From CAXTPV01 sp965276715 (lineage in GTDB: Bacteria > Pseudomonadota > Alphaproteobacteria > Acetobacterales > Acetobacteraceae): DNA of 64,000 bases. Numbering within the stretch: position 1 is the stretch's first letter; every line of letters starts with the position of its first letter. A program made the position numbers and the translations under genes. Of this stretch, positions 51,758 to 60,683 are shown one piece after another. The stretch covers positions 1,178,001-1,242,000 of the forward strand of contig OZ255622.1 of the NCBI GenBank assembly GCA_965276715.1. Reading direction: 5' to 3'. The notes beneath the pieces are model-generated. The model was not told where the DNA came from. It ran no database searches and was given only the letters and a program-made list of their open reading frames with translations.

Positions 51758-53257
51758 GTGAGCGATACCGCCTACGACGTCGTCTCGGGACGCTTCAACA
51801 GGATCGGCGCGATCGGCGAGGCGGTCGCGGTGCTTGGCTGGGACCAGTCGGCGATGATGCCGGTGGGCGGTGCCGCGGCGCGCGGCGAACAACTCGCGAC
51901 GCTGGCCGGCTTGTCGCACGACCTGCTCGTCGCACCGGCGACCGGAACCGCGCTTGACGCGGCCGAGGCCGGACCAATGCCCGAGGCATGGCAGGCGCGC
52001 AATCTGGCCCTGATGCGCCGGGCATTCCAGCGGGCGTCGGCGTTGCCGGCGGACCTGGTCGAGGCGCGGGCGCGCGTGCAGAATTCGTGCGAGATCGTGT
52101 GGCGCGAGGCGCGGGCGAACGACGATTTCGCGCGGGCAGCAGCACCGCTCGCGAGCCTGCTCGAGATCGTGCGCGAGGAGGCGCGCTTGCTGGGTGAGAC
52201 GCTCGGCGTGTCGGCCTACGACGCGTTGCTGGACGGCTACCAGCCGGGGATCACGATCGCCGAGATCGACCCCGTGTTCGACCGCTACGAGCTGTTCCTG
52301 CGGTCCGCGCTGCCGGAGATCGAGGGACGGCAGGCGCGATCGCCGCGACCCTCGGCGCTGCCCACGCCGGTTGCGGAAGACGCCCAGGAGAGCGTCTGCC
52401 GGCGGCTCGCCGAGGCGGCCGGCCTCGACTGGACGCACGCGCGCCTCGATCGCTCGATCCATCCGTTCTGCGGCGGGACGCCGGACGACGTGCGGATCAC
52501 CACCCGCTACGATCCGGACGCGCCGAGCCGCGCGCTGATGGGCGTGCTGCACGAGACCGGGCATGCACTCTACGAGCGCGGATTGCCGGCAGCCTGGCGG
52601 CGCCAGCCGATCGGTGAGTCGGCCGGGATGGCGATGCACGAAAGCCAGTCGCTGATCATCGAGATGCAAGCCTGCCGCTCGGATGCCTACCTGACCTGGC
52701 TCGGACCGGTCCTGGCGGCCTCGTATGGCGGCGATCCGGCGGCCTACGCGCCCGCCAACCTCGCGAGCCTCTGGCGTCATGTCGAGCGCAGCCTGATCCG
52801 GGTCGACGCGGACGAGGTCACCTATCCGGCGCACGTGATCCTGCGGTTCCGGCTCGAGCGCGCGATGATCGAGGGCACGCTCGACGTCGGGGACCTGCCC
52901 GGCGCCTGGTCGGACGGGCTGCATGCGCTGCTGGGCATCAGGCCCGACAACGACGCGAACGGCTGTCTGCAGGACATCCACTGGTATGCCGGTTTGTTCG
53001 GCTATTTCCCCAATTATTCATTGGGCGCGATGGCGGCGGCGCAGCTCATGGCCGCCGCGCGGGAGACGCTGCCCGCGCTCGACGCGCAATTCGCCCGGGG
53101 AGATCTGTCCGGGCTGGTCGGTTGGCTAGGACGGAATGTCCACGCGGCAGGGCGGCAATACGGGTTGAACGCGCTTCTCGCCAATGCGACGGGTCGGACG
53201 CTCGATCCGGGGGCGTTCGAGGCGCATCTCAGGGCGCGCTATCTGGCGGCCAACTGA
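51758..53257 (+). CDS. M32 family metallocarboxypeptidase (Taq type)
   Basis: About 499 residues, the normal M32 length. Zinc site H-E-T-G-H in GVLHETGHALYERG, then IGESAGMAMHESQSLIIEMQ with the third ligand, DPVFDRYE-type helices, and HYRGG-equivalent IRPDNDANGCLQDIHWYAGL plus FGYFPNYSLGAM at the C-terminus. It removes C-terminal residues from peptides in the cytoplasm. GTG 51758 with GGGAG upstream; an earlier in-frame ATG lies within the discoidin gene. Confidence 0.93.
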   Translation: MSDTAYDVVSGRFNRIGAIGEAVAVLGWDQSAMMPVGGAAARGEQLATLAGLSHDLLVAPATGTALDAAEAGPMPEAWQARNLALMRRAFQRASALPADLVEARARVQNSCEIVWREARANDDFARAAAPLASLLEIVREEARLLGETLGVSAYDALLDGYQPGITIAEIDPVFDRYELFLRSALPEIEGRQARSPRPSALPTPVAEDAQESVCRRLAEAAGLDWTHARLDRSIHPFCGGTPDDVRITTRYDPDAPSRALMGVLHETGHALYERGLPAAWRRQPIGESAGMAMHESQSLIIEMQACRSDAYLTWLGPVLAASYGGDPAAYAPANLASLWRHVERSLIRVDADEVTYPAHVILRFRLERAMIEGTLDVGDLPGAWSDGLHALLGIRPDNDANGCLQDIHWYAGLFGYFPNYSLGAMAAAQLMAAARETLPALDAQFARGDLSGLVGWLGRNVHAAGRQYGLNALLANATGRTLDPGAFEAHLRARYLAAN

Positions 53258-53358
53258 GCGAGCGGGGCGGGCATGGCCGTCCGCGGTCCGATGGCGATGG
53301 TGGTCAGGCCGAACGCGAAGCCGACCGTCAGTCCGGCCAGGAGGATCACTTTCGCCAT
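53239..53358 (-). CDS. Possible 39-residue membrane peptide
   Basis: ATG 53358, preceded by GAAGGAGCACCTTGC (AGGAG, 8 bases), codes AKVILLAGLTVGFAFGLTTI then AIGPRTAMPAPLAQLAAR and a TAG at 53239. One hydrophobic helix with a short tail. Its 3' end overlaps the M32 gene end. Strong ribosome site and sensible composition favour expression, but there is no family match. Confidence 0.45.
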   Translation of the reverse strand: MAKVILLAGLTVGFAFGLTTIAIGPRTAMPAPLAQLAAR

Positions 53359-53394
53359 GCAAGGTGCTCCTTCGACGAGGTCCCCGAGAGGTCA

Positions 53395-54546
53395 ATGACG
53401 CGTCGACGGAAAGGTTCATCTCACCTCTCGGTGTACGCGCGGCTGCGCAGTCTAACCCGGTTTCGTTGCTGGTTCCAAACAATTACATCGATGGCTCTGC
53501 TGGTGCTCGCCGCGGCGGATCAAGGTCCGCTGGCGATCATCGCCACGTCGCCCCGCCTGGTCTGGACCGGCGTGGCGAAGACAGGTGGCCGCGTGTTCGT
53601 TGCGTTCCCGCGCCTCGACGACGGCCCCACGCCGTCGCTCGCCGAATTGCGTCCCGACGGGAGCCTGAGCCCCTATCCGGGCGGTGCCTGGAATGGCTGG
53701 AAGCCCGGCGCGGACGCCGTCACGGCGTTCGTGTCGCCCAGCGCGCTCACGGTCGGACCCGATGGCCGACTCTGGATCGTCGACAACGGGGCGGTCGGAT
53801 TGCTGGGCAAGCCGCCGGTGGCCAACGCGCAGAAGGTCGTCGTGATCGATCCGAAGACCAACCGGGTCACGCATGTCTACCGACTGGGCGGCGGATTGAA
53901 GCCGAAGAGTGCTGTGGCCAGGATGCGGTTCAACGGGCCCGTGGCCTACATCACGGACGCCGGATCTCCGGGCCTGATCGTTCTCGATCTCAACTCGGGC
54001 GGCGTGCGGCGGGTGCTGGACCACGACAAGTCGACGACCGCGCAACGTCCCGCGCTGGTCGACGGGAAGATCCTGCGCGGCCCGGACGGCAAGCCGGCGT
54101 CGTGGAACGCCGACGCGCTCGAAGTGACGCCGGACGGGCAGTATCTCTATGTCCAGCCGTTGTCGGGACCGATGTATCGCGTGGCGACGAAGCTGCTCGA
54201 CGACCCGAAGCTGCCGCCGGTCGCACTCAGCAACCAGGTCGAGTTCTGGTACAACACGCCGTCGCTCGGAGGGACCGCCATCGATGCGGCGGGCAACCTC
54301 TACCTCAACGACCTGGGCAGCGATGCCGTGCTGAGGATGACGCCGGACCGGCATGTCTCTCTCGTGGCGCGCGACGAGCGGCTGCATTGGGCGGATGCAC
54401 CATCGCTCGATGCGGATGGCGACCTGCTGTTGCCGGTGGCGCAACTCGATCGGACACCGCCGTTCAACCACGGACGCAACCTGATCCGATTTCCGCTCGA
54501 TCTGTTCCGGTTGCATGTCGGCGGGAAGCCCGCCGGAAACGAGTGA
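53395..54546 (+). CDS. Major royal jelly/yellow-family beta-propeller protein
   Basis: About 383 residues. Beta-propeller blades typical of MRJP-family bacterial proteins: GGRVFVAFPRLDDGPTPSLA, SALTVGPDGRLWIVDNGAVG, VYRLGGGLKPKSA, YITDAGSPGLIVLDL, TPDGQYLYVQPLSGPMYRV and GGTAIDAAGNLYLNDLGSDA. Bacterial members are exported and may act on sugar or lactone substrates; their function is largely unknown. Start ATG 53395 (GAGAGG upstream) gives a long basic leader before a weak hydrophobic stretch; ATG 53491 is an alternative. Confidence 0.82.
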   Translation: MTRRRKGSSHLSVYARLRSLTRFRCWFQTITSMALLVLAAADQGPLAIIATSPRLVWTGVAKTGGRVFVAFPRLDDGPTPSLAELRPDGSLSPYPGGAWNGWKPGADAVTAFVSPSALTVGPDGRLWIVDNGAVGLLGKPPVANAQKVVVIDPKTNRVTHVYRLGGGLKPKSAVARMRFNGPVAYITDAGSPGLIVLDLNSGGVRRVLDHDKSTTAQRPALVDGKILRGPDGKPASWNADALEVTPDGQYLYVQPLSGPMYRVATKLLDDPKLPPVALSNQVEFWYNTPSLGGTAIDAAGNLYLNDLGSDAVLRMTPDRHVSLVARDERLHWADAPSLDADGDLLLPVAQLDRTPPFNHGRNLIRFPLDLFRLHVGGKPAGNE

Positions 54547-54711
54547 CGGGTTTCCGTTCTCGACGGACGTTTAACGAGACCGCGAAGATCTACACGTCTC
54601 GGTGAGCGTGGGGATGGTCCGTCACATGCAGGCCTGCGGCCGACGCTGTCGCCGTAAAGCTCTTTGCCGACAAAAACATCAAGTCCAGCAAGAAACATTG
54701 GGAGAGAGACG

Positions 54712-55553
54712 ATGTCCGTCACGCGTCGGTCGATGCTTGCGTTGCCCGGAGTGGCTGCCGTGGGCGGCGTGCTGGGGACGTCCCCGTGGCGGATCGTTCG
54801 GATGGCGGACGCCGCGACGACGGTGAAGTCACCTGTCACGTTCGACACTTTCTCGCTCAAGATCTTCGGCAAGCGCACCGAGCGGCCGACTTCACCGCGG
54901 CGTCGGTCGATTTCGGCTGGGCGTATCACTCGCCCGCACCCGGCGTCTACCCATCCTACGACTACGGCGCCGCGATCACGGAAGGGCGGCAGCTGACCGA
55001 CAAATACAGCGAGAACAAGAAGATCGGCTACTTCCTCAGTTCGGTGAAGGACATTCTCGAGACCGCGCTGTTGTCGGTCGGAGATCATGACGCATTTCCA
55101 CACCGGTTTGCAGGATGCGGCGGTGCTCTATGGACGGCCGGGCGAGACGGTGCTTCGCTCGCGAGCTCGCCCGTGATCAGCAACCTGATCGGCAGCGTCG
55201 ACAGCACCTATGATGTGGCGACGGGCGATCTGCGGCTGAACTACGCGCATGGCGGGCTGATCATCGTCGGCATCGGTGGCAGCGGCGTGCCGCTGCTGCT
55301 GGCGATCGCCGACGACGCGGCCGCCGCGACGTTCTGGCGGGTCGACGTCGGCACCATACCGGTGCTGATCCAGGGGCCTTCCCTGAAACGGACGGTCTCG
55401 ATGGCCGGCAACACGATCGAGATCGCATCGTGGAGCTTCGGCGACGGAACCGGCGGCCTCGGGGCAGTCTCGCTGGCGGTGCTCGGCAACGTCGCCGGCG
55501 GCGTGCCGGTCACGACCGTGAACAGCCCGAGCTACAGCGCCATCTTCGGCTGA
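54712..55553 (+). pseudogene. Frameshifted Tat-exported protein gene
   Basis: ATG 54712 (GGGAGAGAGACG upstream) opens SVTRRSMLALPGVAAVGGVL, a Tat-like signal (R-R-S-M-L), and continues to FSLKIFGKRTERP. The sensible protein then moves to another phase near 54890 (ADFTAASVDFGWAYHSPAPG, ITEGRQLTDKYSENKKIGYF), seems to shift again near 55095 (MTHFHTGLQDAAVLYGRPGE) and returns for SNLIGSVDSTYDVATGDL through SYSAIFG. Three phases without stops between make a pseudogene or sequencing error likely. Family not recognised. Confidence 0.65.
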
Positions 55554-55571
55554 CGATGCCATGGGCGGACC

Positions 55572-56057
55572 TCAGACGGATCTCGCGAGATGAACCAGCA
55601 GATGTCCTGGTCGGTTCGGGTGTGGCTCGGTCCGGGTCTCGACGAAGCCGCATGAACGGTAGAGCGCGAGATTGGCGGTCATCCGCGCGTTGGTGAACAG
55701 GCGCATCTCGGGCAGACCCGCGGAAGCGGCCTGGTCGACAGCGAAGGCCAGAAGCCGACTGGCATGCCCCCGCCCCTGATGACGCGGTTCGACGGCGATG
55801 CTGTAGATGGCGAGATGACCTTGCCGGGGTTGGAGGACCAGAACGGCGACCGGACGACCGCCGATGTCCAGCAGCCAGACCTCGCGGCGAGCGATCCGGC
55901 CGCGATAGTCCTCGGTCGCCGGCCCGGGCAGACTGCCGCCACCGATCACGGCCCGGTAGGCTCGCTCGTAGGCCTTGGCGCTGATGGCGGCGACCGTGCC
56001 GGCATCGGAAGCAGTGGCAGGGCGGATCGTCGTCTCAGGAACCGGCTTCGAGCACAT
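55572..56057 (-). CDS. GNAT family N-acetyltransferase
   Basis: About 161 residues. TTIRPATASDAGTVAAI opens the fold; LAIYSIAVEPRHQGRGHASR is motif A with the acetyl-CoA pyrophosphate loop (Q-G-R-G-H-A), then NLALYRSCGFVETRTE. Substrate not predictable. ATG 56057 overlaps the toxin gene end by 23 bp, so it could be part of the same transcript. Confidence 0.85.
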   Translation of the reverse strand: MCSKPVPETTIRPATASDAGTVAAISAKAYERAYRAVIGGGSLPGPATEDYRGRIARREVWLLDIGGRPVAVLVLQPRQGHLAIYSIAVEPRHQGRGHASRLLAFAVDQAASAGLPEMRLFTNARMTANLALYRSCGFVETRTEPHPNRPGHLLVHLARSV

Positions 56058-56391
56058 TGGACAGCAAGCTCCGGATAGCGGCGGCGACACCGGGCCGATC
56101 ATGGCTGGACAAGTGGCCGATGCACTCGGCGTCGGCGGCATCGATGGTGGCGATCTTGGCGGGACGCACGAGAGACAACGCCGGCAGGCCGGCTTCGGCC
56201 AAGTCGGAGACGATCACATCGCCGAGCCAGCCTCGGTTCGCAGCACTGGTGACCATCAATACCCAGAGCAGTCGGGGCGCGCCGTCGGCCTGCGGCACAC
56301 TCACGACAAGTGCCGGACGGCGTTGCTGGACGGGACGGTTGGTGTAGGGGAACGGAACGCGGACGAGATCCCAGACCCTATAATCGGGCAT
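56035..56391 (-). CDS. PemK/MazF-family toxin
   Basis: About 118 residues. YRVWDLVRVPFPYTNRPVQQ with RRPALVV is the MazF/PemK opening (basic loop plus RPALV); VIVSDLAEAGLPALSLVRPA and KIATIDA match later strands. These toxins are endoribonucleases held by an AbrB-type antitoxin. ATG 56391 or 56403 overlaps the antitoxin end by 14 or 26 bp, the usual arrangement. Confidence 0.85.
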   Translation of the reverse strand: MPDYRVWDLVRVPFPYTNRPVQQRRPALVVSVPQADGAPRLLWVLMVTSAANRGWLGDVIVSDLAEAGLPALSLVRPAKIATIDAADAECIGHLSSHDRPGVAAAIRSLLSNVLEAGS

Positions 56392-56596
56392 AGGCTTCGG
56401 CATCAGCCGGACTGTCCCATTCGGCGAACGTCGCGAACGGATCGTCAACGGAGTGGGCCGGGCGGGCACGGGTCAAAATGACCCGCCCCGCCTCGATGGC
56501 GTAGGTGATCTCGTCGCCTTCACGCAGGCCGAGTGCCGCGCGCACCGGCTGCGGAATGGTCGTCTGGGCCTTGCTGGAGAGACGGCTGGTGATCAT
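56378..56596 (-). CDS. AbrB/MazE-type antitoxin
   Basis: Seventy-two residues. SRLSSKAQTTIPQPVRAALG, then LREGDEITYAIEAGRVILTR is the swapped-hairpin AbrB DNA-binding fold; the acidic C-terminus (PFATFAEWDSPADAEAYA) would wrap the toxin. ATG 56596. Antitoxin precedes toxin, and the pair likely represses its own promoter, which faces the thrC promoter region. Confidence 0.88.
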   Translation of the reverse strand: MITSRLSSKAQTTIPQPVRAALGLREGDEITYAIEAGRVILTRARPAHSVDDPFATFAEWDSPADAEAYARL

Positions 56597-56682
56597 GGAA
56601 GGAAAAGTAAGGATTTTCCTTACCGATGGCAAGGTCGTGGATCCGGGGTGGAACCTCCGGAATGGCCTGCTAGGTTGCGGTG

Positions 56683-58077
56683 ATGCGCTATATCTCCACA
56701 CGCGGCGAGGCCGCGCCGCGTGATTTCGCGGGCGTGCTGCTCGCGGGGCTCGCCGAGGATGGTGGCCTGTTCGTGCCGGAGGCCTGGCCGGCGCTGAACG
56801 CCGCGGAATGGCGGGACATGCGCGGCGTGCCCTACCACGCGCTCGCCGCACGGATCGTCGGGCTGTTCGCCGCGGGCTCGATCGACGCGGACGCGTTGTC
56901 GGCAATGTGCGCGCGCGCCTATGCGGGGTTCGCGCATCCGGCGGTCGCTCCCCTGGTGCAGCTCGACGAGGGACTGTTCGCGCTCGAGCTGTTCCACGGA
57001 CCGACGCTCGCGTTCAAGGACATGGCGATGCAGCTGCTCGGGCCGTTGTTCGAGCACGTGCTGGCGCGCGAGGGGCGGCGCGTCACGATCGTGGGTGCCA
57101 CGTCCGGCGACACGGGATCGGCGGCGATCGAGGCGTGCCGGGATCGGCGGGGGATCGAGATGGTGATCCTCCATCCGCTCGGCCGGACGAGCGAGGTGCA
57201 GCGGCGGCAGATGACGACCGTGCTCTCGGGCAACATCGCCAACCTGGCGGTGCGGGGGAATTTCGACGACTGCCAGGCGCTGGTCAAGGCGATGTTCACC
57301 GACGCGCCGTTCCGCGACGAGATGGCGCTGTCGGGCGTGAACTCGATCAACTGGGCGCGGATCGCGGCCCAGGTGCCGTACTACGCGTATGCGGCGCTGG
57401 CGCTGGGGGCGCCCGATCGGCCGGTGTCGTTCGCGGTGCCGACCGGCAATTTCGGCAACGTGCTGGCGGCCTGGGTCGCGCGACGGATGGGGCTGCCGGT
57501 GGACGCGCTGGTGGTGGGTTCGAACCGGAACGACATCCTGACCAGGTTCATCGCGGCCAACGACATGAGCGTGGCCGAGGTCGCGCCGAGCCTGTCGCCC
57601 TCGATGGATATCCAGGTGAGCTCCAATGTCGAGCGGCTGCTGTTCGAGCTGCTGGGGCGCGATCCGGCGGCGCTGCGGATGGCAATGGCCGGGTTCCGCG
57701 CGACGGGACGGCTGGCGGTGCCCGACGCGGCCTGGCGCGAGGTGGGCCGGTTGTTCCGGGGGCTGGCGCTCGATGACGAGGCGACGCTCTCCGAGATGCG
57801 CCGGCTGCGCGCGTCGGGCTATGTGGCCGACCCGCACAGCGCGATCGGCATCGCGGCCGGACGGATGAACAAGGTGGCGGGGGTGCCGATGGTGGCAGCG
57901 GCGACCGCGCATCCGGCGAAGTTCCCGGACGCGTGCGCTCGGGCGGGTGCGCAGGTGGCGTTGCCGCCCCACCTGTCGGATCTGTTCAGCCGGCCGGAGC
58001 GATTCGACATCGTCGGCAACTCGCTCGACGACGTCCAGACAAAGGTTCGCGCGCAGGCGCGGCGAAACGCGGCCTAA
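56683..58077 (+). CDS. thrC: Threonine synthase
   Basis: About 464 residues. Lys in HGPTLAFKDMAMQLL binds PLP; GATSGDTGSAAIEAC holds the phosphate-binding loop; GVNSINWARIAAQVPYYAYA and AVPTGNFGNVLAAW are family blocks. It converts O-phosphohomoserine to threonine. ATG 56683 is preferred to the in-frame GTG 56680. Followed by the M16 gene 15 bp downstream, a typical alphaproteobacterial pair. Confidence 0.96.
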   Translation: MRYISTRGEAAPRDFAGVLLAGLAEDGGLFVPEAWPALNAAEWRDMRGVPYHALAARIVGLFAAGSIDADALSAMCARAYAGFAHPAVAPLVQLDEGLFALELFHGPTLAFKDMAMQLLGPLFEHVLAREGRRVTIVGATSGDTGSAAIEACRDRRGIEMVILHPLGRTSEVQRRQMTTVLSGNIANLAVRGNFDDCQALVKAMFTDAPFRDEMALSGVNSINWARIAAQVPYYAYAALALGAPDRPVSFAVPTGNFGNVLAAWVARRMGLPVDALVVGSNRNDILTRFIAANDMSVAEVAPSLSPSMDIQVSSNVERLLFELLGRDPAALRMAMAGFRATGRLAVPDAAWREVGRLFRGLALDDEATLSEMRRLRASGYVADPHSAIGIAAGRMNKVAGVPMVAAATAHPAKFPDACARAGAQVALPPHLSDLFSRPERFDIVGNSLDDVQTKVRAQARRNAA

Positions 58078-58092
58078 TCACCGAGGACATTG

Positions 58093-59358
58093 ATGGACGA
58101 TCTGATCAACGTCACGCGCCTGCCATCCGGGCTGCTCGTGGTGACCGAACGGATGGACCGGGTCGAGACGGTCTCGTTCGGCGCCTATGTCGCGTCGGGC
58201 ACGCGCAACGAGGCGGCGTCCGAGAACGGGGTCTCGCACTTCCTCGAGCACATGGCGTTCAAGGGGACCGAGCGGCGGACGGCGGCCGGGATCGCCGAGG
58301 AGATCGAGAATGTCGGCGGCCAGATCAATGCCTACACGGCCCGCGAGCAGACGGCGTACTACGTCAAGCTGCTGCACGAGGACCTGGCGCTGGGCGTCGA
58401 CATCATCGGCGACATCCTGAGCCACAGCGCCTTCGCGCCCGACGAGATCGAGCGGGAACGCGGCGTGATCCTGCAGGAAATCGGGCAGGCGCACGATACG
58501 CCGGACGACATCATCTTCGACCATTTCCAGGAGACCGCGTTCCCGGGCCAGCCGATGGGCCGGCCGACGCTGGGCACCGAGGCGCTGATCCGCGCGATGC
58601 CGCGCGATGCGATCGCGGGTTACATGAAGCGGCATTACGCGTCGGCCAACATGGTGGTGGCGGCCGCGGGACGGCTCGAGCATCGCGAGGTGGTGGGACT
58701 GGTGGAGCGGCATTTCGCCGACCTGCCGTCGGCGATGCCGGACGAGGCGCCGGGGGGCCACTACAGGGGCGGCGAGTTCCGCGAGGAGCGCGATCTCGAC
58801 CAGGTGCACGTGGTGCTGGGCTTCCCGTCGGTGAGCTACGCCGATCCCGACTATTTCGCGGTGCTGCTGCTCTCGACGCTGCTCGGCGGCGGGATGAGCT
58901 CGCGATTGTTCCAGGAGATCCGCGAGAAGCGCGGGCTGGTCTATTCGATCTACTCGTTCAACGCGCCGTTCCTCGACGGCGGCCTGTTCGGGATCTATGC
59001 CGGGACGGGCGCGGAGGAGGCGGCCGAGCTGGTGCCGGTGACGCTGGCCGAACTGCTGGCGGTGCAGAACCATGTCACCCGCGAGGAGCTCGACCGGGCG
59101 CGGGCGCAGGTCAAGGCCGGACTGCTGATGTCGCTCGAGAGCACCGGGGCGCGCTGCGAGCAGCTCGCGCGACAGATGCAGGTGTTCGGGCGGACGATCA
59201 CGACGGCGGAGACGGTCGCCAGGATCAACGCGGTTGGGATCGATGATGTCAGGCGGGTGGCGGCCCGCCTGTTCAGGGGGCGGCCGACGCTGACCGCGCT
59301 GGGGCCGGCGGGGAGCGTGCCGGGCCTCGACCAGATTGCCGAGAAGCTCGCGGCATGA
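58093..59358 (+). CDS. M16 family peptidase, mitochondrial processing peptidase-like
   Basis: About 421 residues. H-F-L-E-H in SHFLEHMAFKGTERRTA, followed by the Glu helix NVGGQINAYTAREQTAYYVK, and the C-terminal GGGMSSRLFQEIREKRGLVY. Close in form to the beta subunit of mitochondrial processing peptidase. Cytoplasmic, since no signal. TGA overlaps the next start (ATGA at 59355). Confidence 0.93.
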   Translation: MDDLINVTRLPSGLLVVTERMDRVETVSFGAYVASGTRNEAASENGVSHFLEHMAFKGTERRTAAGIAEEIENVGGQINAYTAREQTAYYVKLLHEDLALGVDIIGDILSHSAFAPDEIERERGVILQEIGQAHDTPDDIIFDHFQETAFPGQPMGRPTLGTEALIRAMPRDAIAGYMKRHYASANMVVAAAGRLEHREVVGLVERHFADLPSAMPDEAPGGHYRGGEFREERDLDQVHVVLGFPSVSYADPDYFAVLLLSTLLGGGMSSRLFQEIREKRGLVYSIYSFNAPFLDGGLFGIYAGTGAEEAAELVPVTLAELLAVQNHVTREELDRARAQVKAGLLMSLESTGARCEQLARQMQVFGRTITTAETVARINAVGIDDVRRVAARLFRGRPTLTALGPAGSVPGLDQIAEKLAA

Positions 59359-60683
59359 GTGATGTCGGGCTGGTTGCCGATCTGGTGGCGGCCGCGCGCC
59401 GGGCGGGGGCGGACGCGGCGGACGCGGTGTATGTCGGCAATGTTTCGCTGTCGGTGTCGGTCCGCAACGGACGCACCGACAGCGTCGAGCGGGCCGAGAG
59501 CCAGGATGTCGGACTTCGCGCGTTCGTCGGTCAGCGGGCGGCGATCGTGTCGGCGACCAGCCTCGACCCATCCCGTTTCGCGGCGCTTGCCGAGCGCGCG
59601 GTCGCGATGGCGCGGGTGGTGCCGGAGGACCGGTTCTCCGGCCTGTCGGGCGAACGGGGACGGGCCGACGCGGACGGGCTCGAGCTCGCGGATGCGGCGG
59701 AGCCGGATGTGGCCGCGCTGACGGCGCGCGCGCTCGAGGCGGAGGCGGCCGCACTGGCCGTGCCTGGGGTGACGCAGACCGGCGAAGCATCGAGCGGTTA
59801 CGGGCGAAGCGACATCGTGCTGGCGACGTCCGACGGGTTCGCCGGATCGTATGCGCGGACCGGGCACTCGGTTTCGGCGAGCGCGCTGGCCGGGGCTGGG
59901 GTGTCGATGCAGCGTGACTACGACTTCCACAGCACGGTCCATCTCGCCGACCTCGATCCCGCTTCGGGGATCGGCCGCAGCGCGGGCGAGCGTGCGATCG
60001 CGCGCATGGGACCGGTCAAGCCGCGCACCGGGCGGATGCCGGTGGTTTGGGATCCGCGCGTGGCCGCGAGCCTGCTCGGACACCTGGTGGCGGCGGCGAA
60101 CGGCAGCGCCGTCGCGCGCGGCACGAGCTTCCTCAAGGACAAGCGTGGCGAGCGGATCATGCGCGCGGGCGTGCACGTGATCGATGACGCGCGACGGGTG
60201 CGCGGACTGCGTTCGCGGCCATTCGATGGCGAGGGCGTGGCGACGCGTGCGCTGTCGATCGTCGAGGACGGGGTGCTGTGCAGCTGGGTGCTGGATGGGC
60301 GCAGCGCGCGCCAATTGGGCCTTGCCAGCACCGGGCACGCGGCGCGAGGAACGTCCGGGCCGCCCTCGCCCTCGACGACGAACCTCACGCTGTCGCCCGG
60401 CCCGATGTCGGTCAACGACCTGATCGGGGACATCGTCGAGGGGCTGTACGTGACGGAGATGATGGGTTCGGCGGTGAACGGGATCACCGGCGACTACAGC
60501 CGGGGTGCCGCGGGCTTCATGATCCGCAACGGCGCGTTGGCGGAACCGGTGGCGGAGATCACGGTCGCGGGCAACCTGCTCGACATGTTCCGCGAGATGG
60601 TGCCGGCGAACGACCTCGTGCTGCGTCGCGGGGTCGACAGCCCGACGGTGCGGATCGACGGGCTGACCGTCGCGGGGGCCTGA
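59355..60683 (+). CDS. TldE/PmbA-family metallopeptidase subunit
   Basis: A 442-residue protein. SVRNGRTDSVERAESQDVGL (PmbA opening), RSAGERAIARMGPVKPRTGR, RSRPFDGEGVATRALSIVED and GLYVTEMMGSAVNGITGDYS RGAAGF are diagnostic. With TldD it forms a protease that trims modified peptides such as microcin precursors and degrades CcdA. TldD is not in the window. Its stop shares a base with the Tim44-domain gene ATG. Confidence 0.92.
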   Translation: MSDVGLVADLVAAARRAGADAADAVYVGNVSLSVSVRNGRTDSVERAESQDVGLRAFVGQRAAIVSATSLDPSRFAALAERAVAMARVVPEDRFSGLSGERGRADADGLELADAAEPDVAALTARALEAEAAALAVPGVTQTGEASSGYGRSDIVLATSDGFAGSYARTGHSVSASALAGAGVSMQRDYDFHSTVHLADLDPASGIGRSAGERAIARMGPVKPRTGRMPVVWDPRVAASLLGHLVAAANGSAVARGTSFLKDKRGERIMRAGVHVIDDARRVRGLRSRPFDGEGVATRALSIVEDGVLCSWVLDGRSARQLGLASTGHAARGTSGPPSPSTTNLTLSPGPMSVNDLIGDIVEGLYVTEMMGSAVNGITGDYSRGAAGFMIRNGALAEPVAEITVAGNLLDMFREMVPANDLVLRRGVDSPTVRIDGLTVAGA

